Assembly (NCBI GenBank): GCA_900471525.1 | Contig: UCEZ01000030.1 | Coordinates: 248,001-312,000 of the forward strand | Direction of reading: 5' to 3' | Source of the DNA: Hyphomicrobiales bacterium | GTDB lineage: Bacteria > Pseudomonadota > Alphaproteobacteria > Rhizobiales > Rhizobiaceae | DNA length: 64,000 bases | In this document: piece by piece, positions 50,509 to 59,905 of the stretch | Numbering within the stretch: the stretch's first letter is position 1 | Layout: each line of letters starts with the position of its first letter | The notes under the pieces: model-generated | What the model saw: the letters and a program-made list of their open reading frames with translations, nothing else | Databases searched by the model: none | What the model was told of the DNA's origin: nothing | Position numbers and translations under genes: made by a program

Positions 50509-51513
50509 ATGCCCACGGAACAACTGGTCCACGAACATGTCTTTCTGGGCGTCGATCATCAGCGCAATGAGCGCCGCGTCTGGCTGGTCATTGCGCTGAC
50601 GGCAGCGATGATGATCGCCGAGATTGCTGCAGGTAGCATCTACGGGTCGATGGCGCTGGTCGCTGATGGCTGGCACATGTCGACCCACGCGGGCGCCATG
50701 CTGATCACGGCGCTGGCCTATCTCTATGCCAGGCGCCAGGCGCGCAATCCGCGTTTCACGTTCGGCACCGGCAAGCTCGGCGATCTCGCCGGTTTTGCCA
50801 GCGCCATCGTTCTCGCCTTGATCGCGGCGCTGATCGGCTGGGAAAGCCTGCTGCGGCTTGGCAACCCGGTCGAGATCAGCTTCTCCCAGGCGATTGCCGT
50901 GGCGGTGGCCGGCCTTGCCGTCAATCTCATCTCCGCCTTCCTGCTCAAGGATGATCACCAGCATCATGGTCATTCACATGGCGGTCACTCACATGCCGGT
51001 CATGATCGTCATGCCAGCGGACACCATCATGACGATCATGCCGGCCACAGCCATCACGACCACAGCCACGCGGTTCATAAGCCCGGCGCTGACAACAACC
51101 TGCGCGCCGCCTATCTGCATGTGATGGCGGATGCGCTGACCTCGGTGCTTGCCATTCTAGCGCTTCTGGCGGGCAGCATTTACGGCTGGATCTGGCTCGA
51201 CCCCGCCATGGGCGTCGTTGGCGCTCTGGTCATCGCCCGCTGGTCCTTTGGCCTCATCCGCCAGGCCGGCCTGATCCTCATCGATGCCACGGACGCCGTC
51301 ACCGACCTGCAGAGCGAAATCCGCGAGCGCATCGAAACGCCCGGAGAAACGATCACCGATCTGCATGTCTGGCAGGTCGGTCCGGGGCACAATGCGGCAA
51401 TCGTCGCGATCGCCACAGCCACTCCGCATCCGCCGGCCTTCTACAAGGAAAAGCTGGCTAAGCTTGCCGGGCTTTCGCATCTGACGGTCGAGGTGACGCC
51501 GATTGCGGCATAG
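50509..51513 (+). CDS. dmeF: DmeF, cation diffusion facilitator for Ni/Co
   Basis: This 334-residue CDF exporter has about six membrane segments and a very His-rich loop at residues 149-191 (HQHHGHSHGGHSH and more). TM2 has the His56-x3-His60 pair (DGWHMSTH), and TM5 has His204-x3-Asp208 (HVMADAL). DmeF proteins expel cobalt and nickel. AAGGA precedes the ATG. It is co-transcribed with dmeR. Confidence 0.92.
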   Translation: MPTEQLVHEHVFLGVDHQRNERRVWLVIALTAAMMIAEIAAGSIYGSMALVADGWHMSTHAGAMLITALAYLYARRQARNPRFTFGTGKLGDLAGFASAIVLALIAALIGWESLLRLGNPVEISFSQAIAVAVAGLAVNLISAFLLKDDHQHHGHSHGGHSHAGHDRHASGHHHDDHAGHSHHDHSHAVHKPGADNNLRAAYLHVMADALTSVLAILALLAGSIYGWIWLDPAMGVVGALVIARWSFGLIRQAGLILIDATDAVTDLQSEIRERIETPGETITDLHVWQVGPGHNAAIVAIATATPHPPAFYKEKLAKLAGLSHLTVEVTPIAA

Positions 51514-51644
51514 GCTGGATGGTGCGCCGGTGCGTCGCAGCAGATACGACGACCGGTAGTTCTTTGAAAGACAGGATCGGGTTCGTCCCAGCGATGGAAC
51601 GGATGCGCCTTGGAAGGCCCGTGATGGCGCGCCAACTCTCTCCG

Positions 51645-51760
51645 CCGTCATCCTCGCCCTTGTGGCGGGGATCCAGCGCACCGCGTCTGCGGTGCAGGGA
51701 CTCTTCTCACGCGACAGACGTCGCGTGGCTGGATGCCTGTGACGAGCACGGGCATGACGG
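51645..51760. repeat. Imperfect palindromic intergenic repeat
   Basis: CCGTCAT (51645-51651) and ATGACGG (51754-51760), and GGATCCAGC (51669-51677) and GCTGGATG (51728-51735), are inverted pairs. Between them are further small hairpins. The layout recalls short dispersed intergenic palindromes common in rhizobia. Confidence 0.45.
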
Positions 51761-51807
51761 AGGGAAGGGCGGCCCGCCGACTTTTCATGCTTTGTCGCTA
51801 CCTACAG

Positions 51808-54150
51808 CTATTTCGGCAGCCGGTACGCAATCACATAGTCGCCTGGCTTCGTCCCAACCGAGCCGTGACCGCCGGCAACGATCAGGACGAACTGCGTGCC
51901 GTCATCTGTCGCATAGCTCATCGGCGTCGACTGGCCGCCAGCGGGCAGTCGGCCTTCCCACAGCACCTTGCCGCTCGTCAGGTCATAGGCGCGCAGATAG
52001 TTGTCGACGGCCGCACCGAGGAAGGCAAGGCCTCCTTTGGTGATCATCGGGCCGCCGATGCCGGGAACGCCGACCTTGAAGGGCAGCGGCAGCGGCGTCA
52101 TATCGTGGACCGTGCCGTTTTTGTGCTTGTAGGCGATAGCGCCTGTCTTCAGGTTGACACCGGCGACATAACCCCAGGGTGGTGCCTGGCAAGGGATTTT
52201 CAGCGGCCCGAGGAACGGACCCATGAAGACGCCGTAGGGTGCACCGTCATTGCGGTTCAGCCCCTGTTCCGAACCTTTTTCATCCTGCCCTTTCGGCGGT
52301 ATCTGGTCGCGCGGCACGAGCCTGGAGGTGAAGGCGAGGTAGGTCGGCATGCCGAACATCACCTGCCGCTCCGGATCGACCGCGACCGAGCCCCAGTTGA
52401 AGGTACCGAAATTGCCGGGATAGATCAGGCTGCCTTCCAGCGACGGCGGCGTATAGCGACCCTCGTATTTCAGCCGCTTGAAGTTGATCCGGCAGGCGAG
52501 CTGGTCGAACATCGTCACGCCCCACATGTTCTTGTCGGTGAGCGGCGGCGGTGAGAAGGTGAGGTCCGAGATCGGCTGCGTCGGCGCGGTGAAATCCTCG
52601 GGGATCGCACCGGCGGGGGCGGGGATTTCCTTGACCGGGATGATCGGCTCGCCGGTGCGCCGGTCAAGCACATAGAGATCGCCCTGCTTGGTCGGGCCGA
52701 CGAGCGCCGGAACCGGCTGGCCGTCCTTGGACGTGATGTCGAGCAGCACCGGCTGGGCGGGAACGTCCATGTCCCAGAGGTCGTGATGCACGGTCTGGCG
52801 CACCCAGCGCACGGCGCCGGTCGCCAAGTCCAGTGCGACGATCGAGGAGGAGTATTTCTCGACATGCTCGCTGCGGCCGATGCCGAGCTGGTCGGGCACC
52901 TGGTTGCCGAGCGGAATGTAGATGAGCCCGAGTTTCTCGTCGACGCTGGAAACCGACCAGCTGTTCGGCGAGTTCGTCGTATAGGTCTGGCCTGCCGGTA
53001 ACGGCGTCGTGACGTCCGGATTGCCGCTGTCCCAGTTCCAGACCAGTGCGCCGGTGTTGACGTCGAAGGCGCGGATGACACCGGATTGCTCCTGCGTCGA
53101 ATAGTTGTCGTTGACGGCGCCCCCGACAATGATCTTTCCGCCGGCGATCACCGGCGGTGAGGTCGAATAGTAGTAGCCGGCCGGATTGTATTTCATGCCG
53201 GCCTCAAGGTGCAGCGTGCCCTTGTCGGCAAAGGTCGGGCAAACCTGGCCGTTGGCGGCGTCGAGCGCGATCAGCCGCGCGTCCGAGGTCGGCAGGTAGA
53301 CGCGTTCCGCACAGGGGCTGCCTGCAACGGCCGCCGGATCCGTATAATAGCTGACGCCGCGGCAGGTCTGGTGTTGACGATCCGGGTTCATGCCGGAGTT
53401 GGAATCATATTTCCATTTTTCCTTGCCGGTCGCTGCGTCGAGCGCGATCGCCCAGTTGTGCGGCGTGCACAGATAGAGCGTGTCCTTCACTTTCAGCGGT
53501 GTCACCTGATAGGTGGTCTCGCCGACATCGTCAGGCAATTTCACGTCACCGGTCTGGTATTGCCAGGCGACCTCCAATGTACCGACATTTTCGGGTGTGA
53601 TCTGGGCGAGAGGCGAATAGCGCTGGCCATAGGGTGTGCGGCCGTATTGGTGCCAGTCTCCGTCAGGCATGTTGCCGCCGAGATCGGGCACTGCAGCCGT
53701 CGTGCCGACGGGCAGCTCACCTGCAAGATCGAGCGGATCCTGTGTCATCGAATAGCCGGCAACCGCGATAGAGGCAACGACCGAGACGAAAAGCGGCAAG
53801 GCGCTGGCCGCGTAGACTTCCCCCGTGGGGCTCACGAACCCGAGGCCGCGGCGGATGGCCGGCAGAAGCAGCCAGAGGCCGAGCAGGATGATCACGCCGC
53901 CACGAGGCCCGAGCTGCCACCAATCGAAGCCGACCTCCCAGATCGCCCAGCCGAGTGTGCCGAGAATGACAAGTGCATAGATGGTGAGTGCCGCGCCACG
54001 TCGCGCAAACAGGAGAAAGGCGGTGATGAGAAAGCCGGCGCCGGCAAAAATGTAATACCAGCTGCCGCCGAGCACGATGAGCCAGAGCCCGCCTGCGCCG
54101 AGCACCAGCCCGATCAATGCGAAGACGAGAGCGGTCAGGAAAATCAGCAT
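51808..54150 (-). CDS. gcd: Membrane-bound PQQ-dependent glucose dehydrogenase
   Basis: This 780-residue quinoprotein has five N-terminal membrane segments (about 1-130) and a periplasmic PQQ beta-propeller with GTLEVAWQYQTGDV, AIALDAATGKEKW and NGTVHDMTPLPLPFKV-type blades. It oxidises glucose to gluconolactone and passes electrons to ubiquinone. The ATG at 54150 has GGGAGAT; the frame is open to 54222. PQQ synthesis genes are not in the window. Confidence 0.95.
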   Translation of the reverse strand: MLIFLTALVFALIGLVLGAGGLWLIVLGGSWYYIFAGAGFLITAFLLFARRGAALTIYALVILGTLGWAIWEVGFDWWQLGPRGGVIILLGLWLLLPAIRRGLGFVSPTGEVYAASALPLFVSVVASIAVAGYSMTQDPLDLAGELPVGTTAAVPDLGGNMPDGDWHQYGRTPYGQRYSPLAQITPENVGTLEVAWQYQTGDVKLPDDVGETTYQVTPLKVKDTLYLCTPHNWAIALDAATGKEKWKYDSNSGMNPDRQHQTCRGVSYYTDPAAVAGSPCAERVYLPTSDARLIALDAANGQVCPTFADKGTLHLEAGMKYNPAGYYYSTSPPVIAGGKIIVGGAVNDNYSTQEQSGVIRAFDVNTGALVWNWDSGNPDVTTPLPAGQTYTTNSPNSWSVSSVDEKLGLIYIPLGNQVPDQLGIGRSEHVEKYSSSIVALDLATGAVRWVRQTVHHDLWDMDVPAQPVLLDITSKDGQPVPALVGPTKQGDLYVLDRRTGEPIIPVKEIPAPAGAIPEDFTAPTQPISDLTFSPPPLTDKNMWGVTMFDQLACRINFKRLKYEGRYTPPSLEGSLIYPGNFGTFNWGSVAVDPERQVMFGMPTYLAFTSRLVPRDQIPPKGQDEKGSEQGLNRNDGAPYGVFMGPFLGPLKIPCQAPPWGYVAGVNLKTGAIAYKHKNGTVHDMTPLPLPFKVGVPGIGGPMITKGGLAFLGAAVDNYLRAYDLTSGKVLWEGRLPAGGQSTPMSYATDDGTQFVLIVAGGHGSVGTKPGDYVIAYRLPK

Positions 54151-54522
54151 GAATATCTCCCGTTGTGGAAAGCGGCGCCCCGCGAGCGGGCTCGCTTCCG
54201 GCGGTGCGGCGCTTGGGTCCAAGGCCTCAGGGATGGCATTCCGGCCTGCAGGGCGGCCATCGCGCAGCCCGATGGCTTGTGCGCGGTGATCCTGTCTCGA
54301 GTGGGCGGGCGGTGCGGGGAAATGGGTTCAATCACCGCGCGCAACAGGAGCGAACATAACGCAGCGCGCCAGCCTTTCAATGGCCGCATTTCGGCACAGC
54401 CGGTTAAAATTGCCCATGGCTGAGAAGCGTTTAGCCGGGGGCGGGGGAATTGCTGCAGGATTTTGGCCGCGATCCGAAATAGGATAGTTCATCAGGCACC
54501 CTGATTCACAACGAGGCCGGAA
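54151..54522. other. Gap without a recognised gene
   Basis: I see no gene and no striking repeat. It holds the promoter of gcd on the left side. Confidence 0.5.
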
Positions 54523-54765
54523 ATGAAGAAATTACTGACTGTTCTGTTGGTCGCGGTGGTGGCCGTTATCGGCGTCATCGGCGGGCGCTGGCTACTTTAT
54601 GTCACCAATACCAGCGACCCACTGGACGAAGTCGGCATCGAACTGAACAGCCGGATGCCGGAACCCCTGCGTCAATGGGGCTGCGCGCAGCTGAAGGCCA
54701 ATTTCGCCGACCGATTGCCGCCCTATGGCTGTGCTGCGGCGGGCGGCAGCGGCGCTTGGGAATAA
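54523..54765 (+). CDS. Small membrane-anchored or exported protein
   Basis: This 80-residue protein has an N-terminal hydrophobic segment (LLTVLLVAVVAVIGVIGGRWLLY) and a small mature part with two cysteines (WGCAQLKANF, PYGCAAAGG) that could pair. It has no recognised family. GAGGCCGGAA precedes the ATG. Confidence 0.7.
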   Translation: MKKLLTVLLVAVVAVIGVIGGRWLLYVTNTSDPLDEVGIELNSRMPEPLRQWGCAQLKANFADRLPPYGCAAAGGSGAWE

Positions 54766-54833
54766 ACGTGCCTGCGACTTTCCGCAGAACGTCTTGAACA
54801 TTTCCCTGCCGGAGGCCAGCGCTGGCTTTTGCC

Positions 54834-56678
54834 CTAGACGACGAAAAAATCCACATGGGTCAGCGACAGTCCGGCCGTGACCTTGGCGAACAGAATGCCA
54901 TTGGCCGCACCGGTGCCATCCGCGTCGTAATAGAGTTCGCCTGCATCCTTTTCGAAGATGATATGATCGTTGGCGTCCTGGGCAAGGCCTGTCGTGTTTG
55001 AGCGGAAATAGCCGGACAGCAATTCGCCGGTAGTGAGGATGGATTTGAAAATCGCATCGTCGAGTTGGATCGTGTCGTTGGCGACGTTGAAATCGGTGAT
55101 CGTATCGGCATTGCCGCCGCCAAGCGTCGTTGAAAAGGCGAAAACATCCAATCCGCCGAGACCGGTCAGCGTGTCGGCACTGCCTTTGCCGTCCAGAATA
55201 TTGGCGCCGGCATTGCCGGTGATCGACTGGACAAGCTCGTTGCCTGTCAAGTCGATGCCGGACGTGCCTGTTGAGCCATTGGTGGTGAGGATCTCTACCG
55301 ATACGGCGGCGCCCAATGCATAGTCGACGGCCGCTGTAACACGGTCTGTGCCCTCGCCGGCAATCTCGATGATGACGTCACCGCTATTGTAGATCCTGTA
55401 GATGTCGTCGCCCGCAAGCCCGCGCAAGCCGTCGGCCGCGCCTTGGCCGCCATCGCTGAGAATATTGGTGCCCGCATTGCCTGTGATGCTCTGCTTGAAT
55501 GCGTTGCCGGTCAGGTTGATGACCGTCGTGCCGGTGGCGGAGCTGGTGCTTAGTTTTTCGACGTGCACCGTGGGGGAAAGGATGTAGTCGTGAAAGAGGG
55601 AGCTGGCGCGGGCGTACACCGTGTCTCTGCCGCCGTCTGCCAATTCGATAACGGTGTCGCCGATATCGTCGACGTAGTAGATATCGTTGCCGCTGCCGCC
55701 ATCCATCTTGTCTGAGCCTGCAGCACCCTCCAGCTTGTCGTTTCCGAGGCCGCCGTTCAGATTGTCTGAGCCTGAACCACCGTGTACCATGTCGTTTCCG
55801 GCTCCACCGCTGACCGTATCGTTCCCATTGTCGCCGCGTAGCGTATCGGCACCGTCCCTGCCGTCGATCGCATCGTTACCATTGTCGCCCTGGATGAAAT
55901 TGTCGCCATCCGATCCCAGGAGGCTGTCGATAACCTGTGAGCCCGCGATGTTTTCGATTGAAACGAGTGTATCCGTCCCCTGGCCGGTGGCGGTTCCTGC
56001 CGCGAGATCGACCATGACTGCTGTCGCGTAGCTCCCGTAATACGCCGTATCCGAGCCGCCTCCGCCGCTCAGCCAGTCGTTGCCCAGCCCTCCCTCCAAC
56101 CTGTCATTGCCGTCGTTGCCGGCCAGACGATCGTTGCCGTTTCTGCCGCTTAAGGTGTCGTCGAATGCCGACCCGTTGAATTCATCGTCACGAGCGGTGC
56201 CGTACAGCGAGGCCGCACTGTCGGTAAAGACGGACAACAGGACGGGCGAGACGTAGCTGGTTGAAAAATCCATATACCGGCCGCCGCCGCCGCCTTCAAG
56301 ATGGATTTCGAATGTATCGAGGCCGGTCGGATCGATCTCGATTTTCGAAAATGCCGCGAGTTGGGAGAACGTCGCATAGACTCTAGGCCCCTGCACGCTG
56401 AGGATTTCGACATTCGAAAATGTCAGATCGGTGCCTATTCTGTCTTCGTCACTGTTGAGGGAGACGGTGTCCGTGCCTGTGCCGCCATCGAGCAGGCCCA
56501 TCTGAAGCTCGTCTATCTCGAAAAGATCCGCGCCGCCGCCGCCTTTCAGGAAATCCAGGCCACCGCCGACGCCGGAAAATATGTCGTCGGTGTCAGTGCC
56601 GTTGATGATATCTATGCCGCCGTCGAGTACAAAGCTCTGTCCCACGTTTATCTCCACGTCAAAATGGCTTGGTTCCAC
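54834..56678 (-). CDS. RTX-type calcium-binding secreted protein
   Basis: This 614-residue protein has many GGxGxD nonapeptides (about residues 175-210 and 255-345) separated by beta-rich domains, and the C-terminal module DFNVANDTIQLDDAIF to LTHVDFFVV, which matches that of the RTX protein at 18882-20567. The start is probably the GTG at 56678, as no ATG fits; the ribosome site is poor. It has no N-terminal signal, so type I secretion is likely. No catalytic domain is visible. Confidence 0.85.
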   Translation of the reverse strand: MEPSHFDVEINVGQSFVLDGGIDIINGTDTDDIFSGVGGGLDFLKGGGGADLFEIDELQMGLLDGGTGTDTVSLNSDEDRIGTDLTFSNVEILSVQGPRVYATFSQLAAFSKIEIDPTGLDTFEIHLEGGGGGRYMDFSTSYVSPVLLSVFTDSAASLYGTARDDEFNGSAFDDTLSGRNGNDRLAGNDGNDRLEGGLGNDWLSGGGGSDTAYYGSYATAVMVDLAAGTATGQGTDTLVSIENIAGSQVIDSLLGSDGDNFIQGDNGNDAIDGRDGADTLRGDNGNDTVSGGAGNDMVHGGSGSDNLNGGLGNDKLEGAAGSDKMDGGSGNDIYYVDDIGDTVIELADGGRDTVYARASSLFHDYILSPTVHVEKLSTSSATGTTVINLTGNAFKQSITGNAGTNILSDGGQGAADGLRGLAGDDIYRIYNSGDVIIEIAGEGTDRVTAAVDYALGAAVSVEILTTNGSTGTSGIDLTGNELVQSITGNAGANILDGKGSADTLTGLGGLDVFAFSTTLGGGNADTITDFNVANDTIQLDDAIFKSILTTGELLSGYFRSNTTGLAQDANDHIIFEKDAGELYYDADGTGAANGILFAKVTAGLSLTHVDFFVV

Positions 56679-56729
56679 ACCCGGTGGTGGTTTGAAAAGT
56701 ACGGGTGCAAGACAACTATTTATTGTAGT

Positions 56730-56793
56730 CAGGCGGGAAACCTATCAGAGAAAATGTGATTATCATACAAGCGAGAATATATGTTCCCGCCTG
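56730..56793. promoter_or_regulatory. CAGGCGGGAA inverted repeat between selO and the RTX gene
   Basis: CAGGCGGGAA (56730-56739) and TTCCCGCCTG (56784-56793) are perfect inverted copies with a 44-bp AT-rich spacer upstream of the RTX start. It is either a regulatory element or a weak terminator of selO. Confidence 0.45.
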
Positions 56794-56818
56794 TTATCGT
56801 TCAGCAAAAGGAACAGCT

Positions 56819-58330
56819 TTAGGTTCCGCAGAACGTCCTCAAGACCTCTTCCTGAGGCTGAGGTGGCGCCGCATAGGCGGCAAAGCCCGGCTGGTCTTCG
56901 TAGGGCTTGGACAGCACCGTCAGCAGCGCCTCGAACAGCGAGAAATCGCAGTCGTCCTCGGCCGCGCGGATCGCCTGTTCGATGCGGTGGTTGCGCGGGA
57001 CGAAGGCCGGGTTGACGGTGCGCATCGCGGACGCCGTCTGTGCGACCGAAAGGGGCTCGCGTCCGGTCCTCTCCCGCCAGGCTGAAAGCCAGGCATCGAT
57101 GTCGGCCGGGTCGCTGAAGAGTTCCCTGAGGGCTCCATCACTCGCACTGCTCTCAGCCGCGTCGCAAAGCCTGCGGAACGTCAAAGTAAAATCGGCTTCG
57201 TTGCGGTGCATGGCGGTCAAAAGCCCCTGCACCAGTTCGAGGTCGCCATCTTCTTCGGAGTGGAGCCCGATCTTGGCCTTCATGCCGGCGAGCCAATGGC
57301 TCTGGAACCGTGGGCCATAGCCGGCGATCACATCATTGGCGAGATTGACCGCCTCGGAGGGTTCCTGATCGAGCAGCGGCAGCAGCGTTTCGGCCAGCCG
57401 CGCCATATTCCACTGGCCGATCGCCGGCTGGCTGGCATAGGCATAGCGCCCGCCCTGATCGATGGAGGAAAACACCTTGGCGGGATCATAGGCGTCGAGG
57501 AAGGCGCAGGGACCGAAATCGATGGTTTCGCCGGAAATCGCGCAATTGTCGGTGTTCATCACGCCATGGATGAAGCCGACGCAGAGCCAGCGGGCGATCA
57601 GCGAAGCCTGCCGTTCGGTAACAGCCTCGAGCAGCGCCAGATAGGCACGCGCATGCCCCTTGATCTCCGGATAGTGTCGCTCGATCACATAGTCCGCCAG
57701 CGTTTTTACGCCTTCCGTATCGCCGCGCGCCGCAAGAAACTGGAACGTGCCAACGCGGATATGGCTGGCCGCCACGCGGGTGAAGACAGCACCAGGCAGC
57801 ACCCGTTCGCGGTAGACCGGCTCGCCGGTGACGACAGCCGCGAGCGCCCGTGTCGCCGGAATGCCGAGCGCATGCATCGACTCGCTGACGATATATTCGC
57901 GCAACACCGGTCCAAGTGCTGCCCGCCCGTCGCCGCGTCGCGAATAGGGCGTCTTGCCCGCGCCCTTCAGCTGGATATCGCGGCGCACGCCATTCCTGTC
58001 GATCACCTCGCCAAGCAGGATCGCCCGCCCGTCGCCAAGCAGCGGCACGAACTGGCCGAATTGATGCCCGGCATAGGCCATGCCCAGCGGCTCAGCACCT
58101 TCGGGAACCGCGTTGCCGGAAAAGATCGCAGCTCCATCGCGCTCCAGAGTGTCGGCATCGAGGCCGAGTTCCGTCGCCAGCGCCCGGTTGAACTTGATCA
58201 GCCAGGGTTCGGAAACAGGGGTCGGATTGGCGCTCGCGTGAAAATGCGCGGGCAGCCGGGCATAGCTGTTGTCGAAGGGGATCGGGGAGGTTGCGGCTCG
58301 TGCCGCAGGCGATGCAAAGGAATTGTTCAT
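56819..58330 (-). CDS. selO: SelO/YdiU protein adenylyltransferase
   Basis: This 503-residue pseudokinase-like protein has LKGAGKTPYSRRGDGRAALGPVLREYIVSE, RVAASHIRVGTFQF and the active-site region GFIHGVMNTDNCAISGETIDFGPCAFLDAY. SelO transfers AMP from ATP to protein Ser, Thr or Tyr and contributes to redox regulation. Bacterial forms usually have Cys or another residue at the Sec site near the end; here the C-terminus reads TFCGT. The ATG at 58330 is preceded by GGGGGAA; the frame is open to 58381. Confidence 0.95.
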   Translation of the reverse strand: MNNSFASPAARAATSPIPFDNSYARLPAHFHASANPTPVSEPWLIKFNRALATELGLDADTLERDGAAIFSGNAVPEGAEPLGMAYAGHQFGQFVPLLGDGRAILLGEVIDRNGVRRDIQLKGAGKTPYSRRGDGRAALGPVLREYIVSESMHALGIPATRALAAVVTGEPVYRERVLPGAVFTRVAASHIRVGTFQFLAARGDTEGVKTLADYVIERHYPEIKGHARAYLALLEAVTERQASLIARWLCVGFIHGVMNTDNCAISGETIDFGPCAFLDAYDPAKVFSSIDQGGRYAYASQPAIGQWNMARLAETLLPLLDQEPSEAVNLANDVIAGYGPRFQSHWLAGMKAKIGLHSEEDGDLELVQGLLTAMHRNEADFTLTFRRLCDAAESSASDGALRELFSDPADIDAWLSAWRERTGREPLSVAQTASAMRTVNPAFVPRNHRIEQAIRAAEDDCDFSLFEALLTVLSKPYEDQPGFAAYAAPPQPQEEVLRTFCGT

Positions 58331-58489
58331 GCCTACCAGTTTCCCCCGGGAACAACGCCCGGTCAACCGCAGCGGATGCACATCGTCTTGCCTGCCTGGG
58401 TATTGGCCGGACGCGCAGCGCTCAAGCCCATCATCGGCCGTCAGGGTTGATTGCCCGACGGCCGATTCGGATATCGTGATCGGGCCGAC

Positions 58490-58699
58490 TTATTGCAAGC
58501 CCACGCCGTCACTGCCAAGGATATTGCGGCGCGGATAGTCGTCGCTATGCAGCGACAGGCCGATGTCACGCTTCAGGTGGCCGTCGAAGCCTTCCAGCTC
58601 GATCGGATCAATCTCCGTAAAGACTGGCTGTTTCGGGCCGAGCCACCGGTCCAGCAGGCGCAGCAGTCGGCTGCGTCCGCAGGGGCGGATCGTCGTCAT
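58490..58699 (-). CDS. DUF1127-like small protein
   Basis: This 69-residue protein has the basic start MTTIRPCGRSRLLRLLDRWLG and the LKRDIGLSLHSDD stretch, which resembles the RDIGL part of DUF1127/YjiS proteins. AGGAGG is eight bases before ATG 58699, so this start is preferred over 58705. It is probably in one operon with the homocysteine methyltransferase gene upstream (21-bp gap). Confidence 0.65.
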   Translation of the reverse strand: MTTIRPCGRSRLLRLLDRWLGPKQPVFTEIDPIELEGFDGHLKRDIGLSLHSDDYPRRNILGSDGVGLQ

Positions 58700-58720
58700 A
58701 TTCATATCCTCCTGTCCGTC

Positions 58721-59677
58721 TCATGCGGTTAGTTTTTCGCTCGGAACGCAGGCTTCGCAGATGGCAGCGACATGTCGATGATCGGTGCCGCAGCAGCCGC
58801 CGAGGACCCGCAGCTGCGGCATCCGGCGTGTCAGTTGCCGGTAGCGCTGGCCAAGGTCAACGGGATCGCCCGCATCCAGCGTCTCGCTCTCGTCGAGTTC
58901 CTGGTGGCTCATCTTGGAGGCATTGGCGCGGATGCCCCCCAGTCGTTTCAGCCACGCCTCGTCGCCCGAAACCACCGTGTCGAAATGGCTCGGATGGGCG
59001 CAGTTGATCATGTAATAGAGCGGATAGGCGCCGGTCGCGGCATCCACCGCCTCGATCGCTTGCCTCAGTGTCCGCCCGGTGACGAGATTGCCGTCGGTCT
59101 CCACCGTAAACGAGATCACGCAGGGCATCTTCATGCGCCTGGCGGCCCGTGCGATGCCGATCGCCTCGTCGATGCTGGTCAGCGTCAGCGCAGTCACCAT
59201 GTCGGCATCGGTGCCGGCGAAGGTCTCGATCTGCGTTGCGTGATAAGCCTCGGCCTCGTCGGCATCCATGTTGCCGGCCTTGTAGCCGTCGCCGCGCGGG
59301 CCGATTGCGCCGTTGATGACGATCGACGCTCCAGGGCGTTGATATTCGGCGCGAAGCTCGCTCAGGAGCTCGACCGCATCTTCGTTCGCAGCCTTGAGTG
59401 CTTCGGCGCTGTAGCCGAGCTTGTCACCCCAGTCCGCATTGGCGCGCCACGTTGCGGTGTCCAGCACGAAGCCTGACCTGCCTCCTGGCGTGATTGAGAG
59501 GTAGCGGGCGTAGTAATCCTTCAGTTGCTGCCGTCCGGTTTTGTCGGCCAGGAGCACGAAAGCGGCGAAATGCGGGAGCTCGGCGCCTTCGTGGAAGATC
59601 AGCGTCGTTTCCATGCCGCCGTCGGCCAGGAATATGCCGCCCTTCAATTGCGGCAGGTCATGTCTGTATTCGCTCAT
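58721..59677 (-). CDS. Homocysteine S-methyltransferase family protein
   Basis: This 318-residue (beta/alpha)8 zinc enzyme has Cys in MINCAHPSH and the paired cysteines in GGCCGTDHRH near the end, the three zinc ligands. It begins with GGIFLADGGMETTLIFHEG. MmuM-type enzymes use S-methylmethionine to methylate homocysteine. GGGAGGAAA precedes the ATG. It is divergent from a TetR gene and has the regulator's likely operator upstream. Confidence 0.9.
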   Translation of the reverse strand: MSEYRHDLPQLKGGIFLADGGMETTLIFHEGAELPHFAAFVLLADKTGRQQLKDYYARYLSITPGGRSGFVLDTATWRANADWGDKLGYSAEALKAANEDAVELLSELRAEYQRPGASIVINGAIGPRGDGYKAGNMDADEAEAYHATQIETFAGTDADMVTALTLTSIDEAIGIARAARRMKMPCVISFTVETDGNLVTGRTLRQAIEAVDAATGAYPLYYMINCAHPSHFDTVVSGDEAWLKRLGGIRANASKMSHQELDESETLDAGDPVDLGQRYRQLTRRMPQLRVLGGCCGTDHRHVAAICEACVPSEKLTA

Positions 59678-59823
59678 GGTTTCCTCCCTGTGTTGCCTTT
59701 CGCGTCGCCGATGAAAAGGCGTTGCGACGTCAGGTATTTGTGCCGTTTTATCTTCTTCTAAAACAGAGGGCTTGCGGTATACTATTCGCAATAAAGCTAT
59801 AAATGCGCTGAAAATCAAAATGT

Positions 59824-59834
59824 TACCGGCGGTA
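59824..59834. promoter_or_regulatory. TetR-type operator copy 1
   Basis: TACCGGCGGTA is an 11-bp palindrome (TACCG-G-CGGTA) in the gap between the methyltransferase and tetR genes. Confidence 0.75.
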
Positions 59835-59882
59835 CTGAAAGTCGCTGCGCGTCGTATTTGAGCATATTTCCTTTAAAAACCA

Positions 59883-59893
59883 TACCGGCGGTA
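59883..59893. promoter_or_regulatory. TetR-type operator copy 2
   Basis: An identical TACCGGCGGTA lies 59 bp from copy 1, 12 bp before the tetR start codon. Confidence 0.75.
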
Positions 59894-59905
59894 CAGGAGC
59901 GGGAC

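Noticed and set aside
53209-54423. 404-codon plus-strand frame across gcd and its 5' gap
   Set aside because: Antisense to the quinoprotein, low-complexity Arg/Gln/Glu; no start context.
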